A DNA stretch of 15,939 nt from CANQBR01 sp964641395. GTDB taxonomy: Bacteria; Bacillota; Negativicutes; Acidaminococcales; Acidaminococcaceae. Of the stretch, positions 13,171-15,939 are shown piece after piece; within the stretch, counting starts at the first letter, position 1; every line of letters starts with the position of its first letter. The notes under the pieces were generated by a model. The model saw nothing but the letters and a program-made list of their open reading frames with translations. It ran no database searches and was not told where the DNA came from. The translations under genes were made by a program, and so were the position numbers. The stretch covers positions 1 to 15,939 of the forward strand of contig CAZXKQ010000034.1 of the NCBI GenBank assembly GCA_964641395.1, given 5' to 3'.

Positions 13171-13500
13171 CTACGCGCCTTCCTGGCTCAGGGCGGCGGC
13201 TATCAGCCTGGCGAAATTCTTATCGCAGATCAGCACCATGGCCCGCTCTCCCTTGCCGATGGCCCGGCCTAGGAGCTCCTTGCTGAGGGCCTGCTGCCAG
13301 GGCAGTTCCTTGCCCGCCGCCAGCAGCCTGGCCTGCTCCGCCTTGGCAGGGGCCGCATCGGCCGCCACTAAGAGGAGCCTGCCCCTGCCCTTCGCCAGGG
13401 CCTCCTTCACCGCCATCTCGCCGCTGGCCAGCTTCCCTGCCCGCTGGGCCAGGCCCAGCAGGGCGCTGACCCGGGCTTCCGGCCCTGGGGAGGCCTTCAT
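13171..13500 (-). CDS. ylxQ: L7Ae/L30e/S12e-like RNA-binding protein YlxQ
   Basis: This 109-residue member of the L7Ae/L30e family binds RNA kink-turns; in Bacillus the ylxQ product is such a protein of unclear cellular role. The family pattern is visible as ALLGLAQRAGKLASGEMAVK (the A/LG(L)A.RAGKL..G signature), GRGRLLLVAADAAPAKAEQ, and AIGKGERAMVLICDKNFARL at the C-terminus. The length is normal. Its ATG shares one base with the rnpM stop (TGATG), indicating translational coupling. It lies 51 nt upstream of infB, in the conserved nusA-ylxR-ylxQ-infB order. It is distinguished from true ribosomal proteins by this context and the N-terminal extension. The codon use is strongly GC-rich, like its neighbours. 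Confidence 0.9.
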   Translation of the reverse strand: MKASPGPEARVSALLGLAQRAGKLASGEMAVKEALAKGRGRLLLVAADAAPAKAEQARLLAAGKELPWQQALSKELLGRAIGKGERAMVLICDKNFARLIAAALSQEGA

Positions 13501-13820
13501 CAGCTTCCCTCCTGGCTGGGGCCGTCCCTTGCCGGCGCCTCGGCAGGCAGTTCCGCCAGCAGCCTGGCGTAGACGGCCTGGTCGATGCTCTGCTCCAGGG
13601 CCCGCTCCAGGGCCTTGCTCTTCACCGCCTTGGCTATACAGTCCTTAGCGGGGCAGACATAGGCGCCCCGGCCGTTCTGCTTGCCGCTCAGGTCCAGCTT
13701 CACCTCGCCCTGGGGGGTGCGGACCACCCGCAGCAGGGCCTTCTTATCCTTCATCAAGCCGCAGCCCAGGCACTTCCGCTGGGGCAGCTTCTTCACCTTA
13801 GGCGTCTTAGCCTTCTTCAT
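13500..13820 (-). CDS. rnpM: RNase P modulator RnpM (YlxR, DUF448)
   Basis: This 106-residue protein has the DUF448/YlxR fold. Signature parts are PQRKCLGCGLMKDKKALLRV near the N-terminus, the VKLDLSGKQNGRGAYVCPAK centre with conserved GRGAYVC, and AVKSKALERAL. Two Cys pairs (CLGC and CPAKDC) are visible. Members bind the RNase P RNA and modulate its activity in Bacillus; that role here is by homology. A non-conserved acidic tail (LPAEAPARDGPSQEGS) follows the domain. The ATG overlaps the nusA stop by 4 nt (ATGA) and its own stop overlaps ylxQ by one base, so translation of nusA-rnpM-ylxQ is coupled. The basic N-terminus KKAKTPKVKKLPQRK suits RNA binding. Confidence 0.93.
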   Translation of the reverse strand: MKKAKTPKVKKLPQRKCLGCGLMKDKKALLRVVRTPQGEVKLDLSGKQNGRGAYVCPAKDCIAKAVKSKALERALEQSIDQAVYARLLAELPAEAPARDGPSQEGS

Positions 13821-15175
13821 GCTTCCTGCTCCTGCCCGTCGGCGGGGCCGGCCTCTGCTTCCTGGGAAGCTTCCTCAGCCGCCGGGGCCGCCTCTTGGAG
13901 CTGCCCTGGCTGGCCGGCCTCAGCTGCCGGTTCAGGCTGGGCCTCTTCGGCTGCCTGCTCAGGCTGAGCTTCCTCGGCTGCCTCTCCAGGCTGGGCCTCC
14001 TCAGATACTGGCGCCTCCTGCTGAGCTTCTTCGGCTAGCGGAGCTTCCTCAGCTGCCTCAGCTGCTTGCTCCTGCTCAGCTGCCTCAGCCACCTGCCGGG
14101 CTGCCGCCTCCTGGGCCCGCTGGGCCTCCTCCGCCTGGGCCTCCTTCTCCTGGGTTTCGCTCTTGATATCTATCTTCCAACCGGTGAGCTTGGCGGCTAA
14201 GCGGGCGTTCTGCCCCTCCTTGCCTATGGCCAGGGAGAGCTGGAAGTCAGGCACCACCACCCGGCACAGCTTCTCCTCTTGGTTGATGAGGGCGGAGACC
14301 ACCTTGGCCGGGCTCAGGGCGTTGGCCACGTAGGCGGCAGGGTCGTCGCTGTATTTGACGATGTCGATCTTCTCTCCCCGCAGCTCGTTGACGATGGCCT
14401 GAACCCGCAGCCCCCTGTGGCCTACGCAGGCCCCTACCGGGTCTACCGTGGAGTCTGCCGCATAGACGGAGATTTTGGAGCGGAGGCCGGGCTCCCGGGC
14501 CACCGACTTGATCTCCACCAGGCCGTCCTGAATCTCCGGCACCTCCAATTCGAAGAGCCGCTTCAACAGGCCGGGATGGGTGCGGGACACCGCCACCTGG
14601 GGGCCCTTGGTAGTGCGTTTCACTTCGGTGATGAAGACCTTCAGCCGGTCGTGGAACTGGTAGTTCTCCCTGGGGATCTGCTCATTGGCAGTCATGATGG
14701 CCTCACAGCGGCCCAAATCCAGAAAGACGTTGCGGTTCTCCAACCGCCGCACGATGCCGGTGACGATGTCCTGGGTCTTGCCGGCGAAGCGGTCGAAGAC
14801 CAGGCTCCGCTCTGCCTCCCGGATCCTCTGCACCACCACCTGCTTGGCGTTCTGGGCGGCGATGCGGCCGAAGTTCTTGGGGGTGACCTCCTCTTCCAGG
14901 ATGTCCCCTACGATGAAGCGATCGTCAAGGGTCAGGGCCTCGGACAGGCCGATCTGGCTCTGATCCAAAGGAGGATCCTCCACCACGGTGCGCTGGACGT
15001 AGACTCGGATGTCGCCGTTTTCCTTGTTCATGTCCACCCGCAGCCCCTGGGCGTTACCGTAGTGCTTCTTATAGGCGGCCACCAGGGCGTCCTCCACCGC
15101 TTGGAAGAGGATGTCGGGGTTGATGCCCTTTTCCTTGCCTAAGTCTCGTATTGCTGTAATTAAGTCCGCATTCAC
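13817..15175 (-). CDS. nusA: Transcription termination/antitermination factor NusA
   Basis: NusA (452 aa) binds RNA polymerase and nascent RNA, stimulating pausing and intrinsic termination. The order is: N-terminal RNAP-binding domain (1-125), S1 domain (about 132-200, GIVRRLENRNVFLDLGRCEA), KH1 (GHRG 252-255) and KH2 (GKEG 318-321, LAIGKEGQNARLAAKLTGWK). The conserved core ends near 342. A non-conserved, strongly acidic Ala/Glu/Gln tail of about 110 residues follows, with EEAQPEQAA-like units. The start codon is GTG at 15175, supported by GAGGAGG about 8 nt upstream and 18 nt after the rimP stop. Firmicute NusA proteins usually stop soon after KH2 (about 350-390 aa), so the tail is unusual. 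The gene follows rimP and overlaps rnpM by 4 nt. Confidence 0.96.
   Translation of the reverse strand: MNADLITAIRDLGKEKGINPDILFQAVEDALVAAYKKHYGNAQGLRVDMNKENGDIRVYVQRTVVEDPPLDQSQIGLSEALTLDDRFIVGDILEEEVTPKNFGRIAAQNAKQVVVQRIREAERSLVFDRFAGKTQDIVTGIVRRLENRNVFLDLGRCEAIMTANEQIPRENYQFHDRLKVFITEVKRTTKGPQVAVSRTHPGLLKRLFELEVPEIQDGLVEIKSVAREPGLRSKISVYAADSTVDPVGACVGHRGLRVQAIVNELRGEKIDIVKYSDDPAAYVANALSPAKVVSALINQEEKLCRVVVPDFQLSLAIGKEGQNARLAAKLTGWKIDIKSETQEKEAQAEEAQRAQEAAARQVAEAAEQEQAAEAAEEAPLAEEAQQEAPVSEEAQPGEAAEEAQPEQAAEEAQPEPAAEAGQPGQLQEAAPAAEEASQEAEAGPADGQEQEA
13850..14150 (-). repeat. Acidic Ala/Glu/Gln-rich coding repeat (NusA tail)
   Basis: This encodes the disordered tail after KH2, with roughly 9-residue units of the type AAEEAQPEQ and alternatives (EEAPLAEEAQQ, SEEAQPGEA). 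At DNA level, repeated GCCTC/GGCTGAG words give it. It carries many Glu and no Lys in its repeats, opposite in charge to the IF2 linker. Confidence 0.7.
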
Positions 15176-15193
15176 TTGTAGAGCCTCCTCGAG

Positions 15194-15670
15194 TTAAAAA
15201 TCTAGGTGTAAGCGCAGGCACTGCAGCCGGCTGCGGGGCAGCCGCAGGGGCTCCTTGGCCACCCTGCCCTTCAACAAGGGCCGCAGGGCCACCGTCTCCC
15301 CATCATGGCCTACTAAGATGCCTACTATGGCTTCCTGCCCTTGGTAGGGCTCCTTGAATACTGCGTCCACCTTGCTGCCGTAGGCGGCTAGCAAGTCCTC
15401 CTCCCTCTGCAGGGGCCTGTCCAGCCCTGGAGAGGAGACCTCCAGGTAGTAGGGCTCCCGCAGGCAGTCCTGGCCGTCCAGCAGGGGGGCTAGGGCCTCG
15501 CTGGCCAGCTGGCAGTGGTCTAGGTCCACTCCCCCCGGCCTGTCGATGTAGATGCGCAGGTAGTTGGCTCCCTCCCGCACGTATTCTACCTCTACCAAGC
15601 TCAGGCCCAGGTCTTGCAGCAGAGGGGCGGCTAGTTCCGCCACCTTGGCCTCTATCTCTGCTCTGCCCAT
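15194..15670 (-). CDS. rimP: Ribosome maturation factor RimP
   Basis: RimP (158 aa) helps 30S subunit assembly by binding ribosomal proteins and 16S rRNA. Typical segments are MGRAEIEAKVAELAAPLLQD at the N-terminus, LGLSLVEVEYVREGANYLRIYIDRP (the GLELVDVEYxREGxxxxLRIYID type pattern), VDLDHCQLASEALAPLLD, and YYLEVSSPGLDRPLQREEDL (EVSSPGLDRPL is diagnostic), with the C-terminal SH3-like domain after about 90. An ATG 84 nt upstream is open in frame but adds a non-homologous N-terminus over the leader hairpins. The ATG at 15670, preceded by GGGAGG, is the standard start. It is the first gene of the operon, 18 nt before nusA. Confidence 0.95.
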   Translation of the reverse strand: MGRAEIEAKVAELAAPLLQDLGLSLVEVEYVREGANYLRIYIDRPGGVDLDHCQLASEALAPLLDGQDCLREPYYLEVSSPGLDRPLQREEDLLAAYGSKVDAVFKEPYQGQEAIVGILVGHDGETVALRPLLKGRVAKEPLRLPRSRLQCLRLHLDF

Positions 15671-15865
15671 GCTCTGCCTCCCTCTGGAACTACCCCTATA
15701 CAGAGAAAGAGCGGGCGCTGTGCCCACTCTTTTAGAAAAAGAGTATGTTGACACTCCCTTTAGCGTCAGCCAAAGGTTCTCGCTGCCGGCGCTCCCCCAG
15801 GAAGTCTCCTGCTGCGAGAGGATGGTGAAGGGCCGTCAGCCCAAAGGGCCAGCTCCAGCTTCACT
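15671..15865 (-). promoter_or_regulatory. Structured ~195-nt 5' leader of the rimP-nusA-infB operon
   Basis: Between the predicted transcription start (~15865) and the rimP ATG there are several hairpins: GTGAAG/CTTCAC enclosing 15825-15864; CTCGC/GCGAG enclosing 15779-15818 with inner CAGGA/TCCTG (15798-15811); a 7-bp stem at 15758-15775; then the pair of mutually exclusive hairpins at 15706-15744. In Bacillus subtilis the nusA operon is known to be autoregulated through NusA-dependent leader attenuation; similar control here is inferred from structure and position. Confidence 0.55.
15706..15744 (-). promoter_or_regulatory. Mutually exclusive hairpins (candidate attenuator) before rimP
   Basis: Upstream hairpin: ACTCTTTT-TCT-AAAAGAGT, 8 perfect pairs (15726-15744). 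Downstream hairpin: AAAGAGTGGGC-ACAGC-GCCCGCTCTTT, 11 pairs with one G-T (15706-15732). They share the AAAGAGT segment, so only one can form. The downstream stem is followed by CTCTGT, a weak U-rich tract of the kind helped by NusA. Confidence 0.6.
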
Positions 15866-15871
15866 GTAGAC

Positions 15872-15900
15872 ATTCTACCACAGCCCGCCCCTTCTGGCAA
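15872..15900 (-). promoter_or_regulatory. Promoter of the rimP-nusA-infB operon
   Basis: On the minus strand TTGCCA (15895-15900), 17 nt, and TAGAAT (15872-15877) with an extended TGG before the -10. The matches are 5 of 6 for the -35 and 5 of 6 for the -10. Transcription start is predicted near 15865. Confidence 0.7.
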
Positions 15901-15918
15901 GGGGTGGAGCGGGGAAAA

Positions 15919-15939
15919 TGCAAAAAAACCGCGGCGGCC
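15919..15939 (-). terminator. Partial terminator at the right edge (minus strand)
   Basis: Read leftward, GGCCGCCGCGG is followed by TTTTTTTGC (A-run at 15922-15928 on the given strand). This looks like the descending arm and U-tract of a Rho-independent terminator whose other arm lies outside the window. It would end a minus-strand gene beyond the right edge and isolate the rimP promoter. Confidence 0.5.

Noticed and set aside
14279..15142. 287-residue open frame on the plus strand
   Set aside because: It lies antisense to nusA, has shadow-type composition and has no ribosome-binding site or domain.
15671..15754. Upstream in-frame start for rimP (28 extra residues)
   Set aside because: It covers the leader hairpins and encodes no RimP-like sequence; the ATG at 15670 has GGGAGG at proper distance and the conserved N-terminus follows.
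15671..15865. T-box or known riboswitch in the rimP leader
   Set aside because: No T-box consensus (TGGGTGGNACCGCG-like) or recognisable aptamer core was seen; the structure is better described as a hairpin attenuator.

Overview
The window looks like a piece of a fairly GC-rich Bacillota (Firmicutes) chromosome. The main evidence is the gene order rimP-nusA-rnpM(ylxR)-ylxQ-infB-rbfA-nrnA, read leftward from the right edge. The ylxR/ylxQ pair and nrnA directly after rbfA are typical of Firmicutes. A very long Ala/Pro/Gly-rich linker in IF2 would fit Negativicutes-like lineages, but that narrower placement is only a guess. There is one assembly gap of exactly 100 N inside infB.

Layout. (1) Positions 1-1140 are an accessory scar, more AT-rich than the rest. 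It holds an intact Phd/YefM antitoxin gene on the minus strand with its own promoter, a Doc/Fic toxin gene cut off after 27 codons, two copies of a ~67-bp repeat (29 bp identical), and a doubly frameshifted DDE transposase remnant. (2) Positions 1141-2414 hold a monocistronic AAA_14/DUF4143 ATPase whose promoter is embedded in a 41-nt near-perfect palindrome. (3) Positions 2415-3113 are a 0.7-kb non-coding stretch. Its right part carries a strong sigma-A type promoter (TTGACA, 17 nt, TATTAT) and two 6-1-6 palindromes. (4) Positions 3114-8178 are a four-gene plus-strand catabolic operon: D-2-hydroxyacid dehydrogenase, class II (FBA/GatY/IolJ-like) aldolase, GntP-type permease and FGGY kinase. 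It ends in a bidirectional terminator at 8211-8277. (5) Positions 15900-8315 (minus strand) are the transcription/translation operon: promoter, structured leader, rimP, nusA, rnpM, ylxQ, infB, rbfA, nrnA, converging on the same terminator.

How the genes work together. The plus-strand operon reads as uptake of a sugar acid through the GntP permease, phosphorylation by the FGGY kinase, oxidation or reduction at a 2-hydroxy/2-keto acid by the dehydrogenase, and aldol cleavage to a triose phosphate. The substrate cannot be named from sequence. The minus-strand operon makes a ribosome assembly factor (RimP), the elongation/termination factor NusA, the RNase P modulator RnpM, an L7Ae-like RNA-binding protein, IF2, RbfA and NrnA (short RNA and pAp recycling). 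It is tightly packed, with 1-, 4- and 11-nt overlaps. Its ~195-nt leader can fold into two mutually exclusive hairpins just before rimP, suggesting attenuation control.

Most useful observations. The infB gap is flanked by two identical 55-bp copies. Merging them removes 155 bp and restores one 1095-codon frame, so infB is very probably intact. The rimP leader looks like a two-state switch. The ATPase palindrome, the orphaned antitoxin and the unassigned sugar-acid operon are also worth following up.
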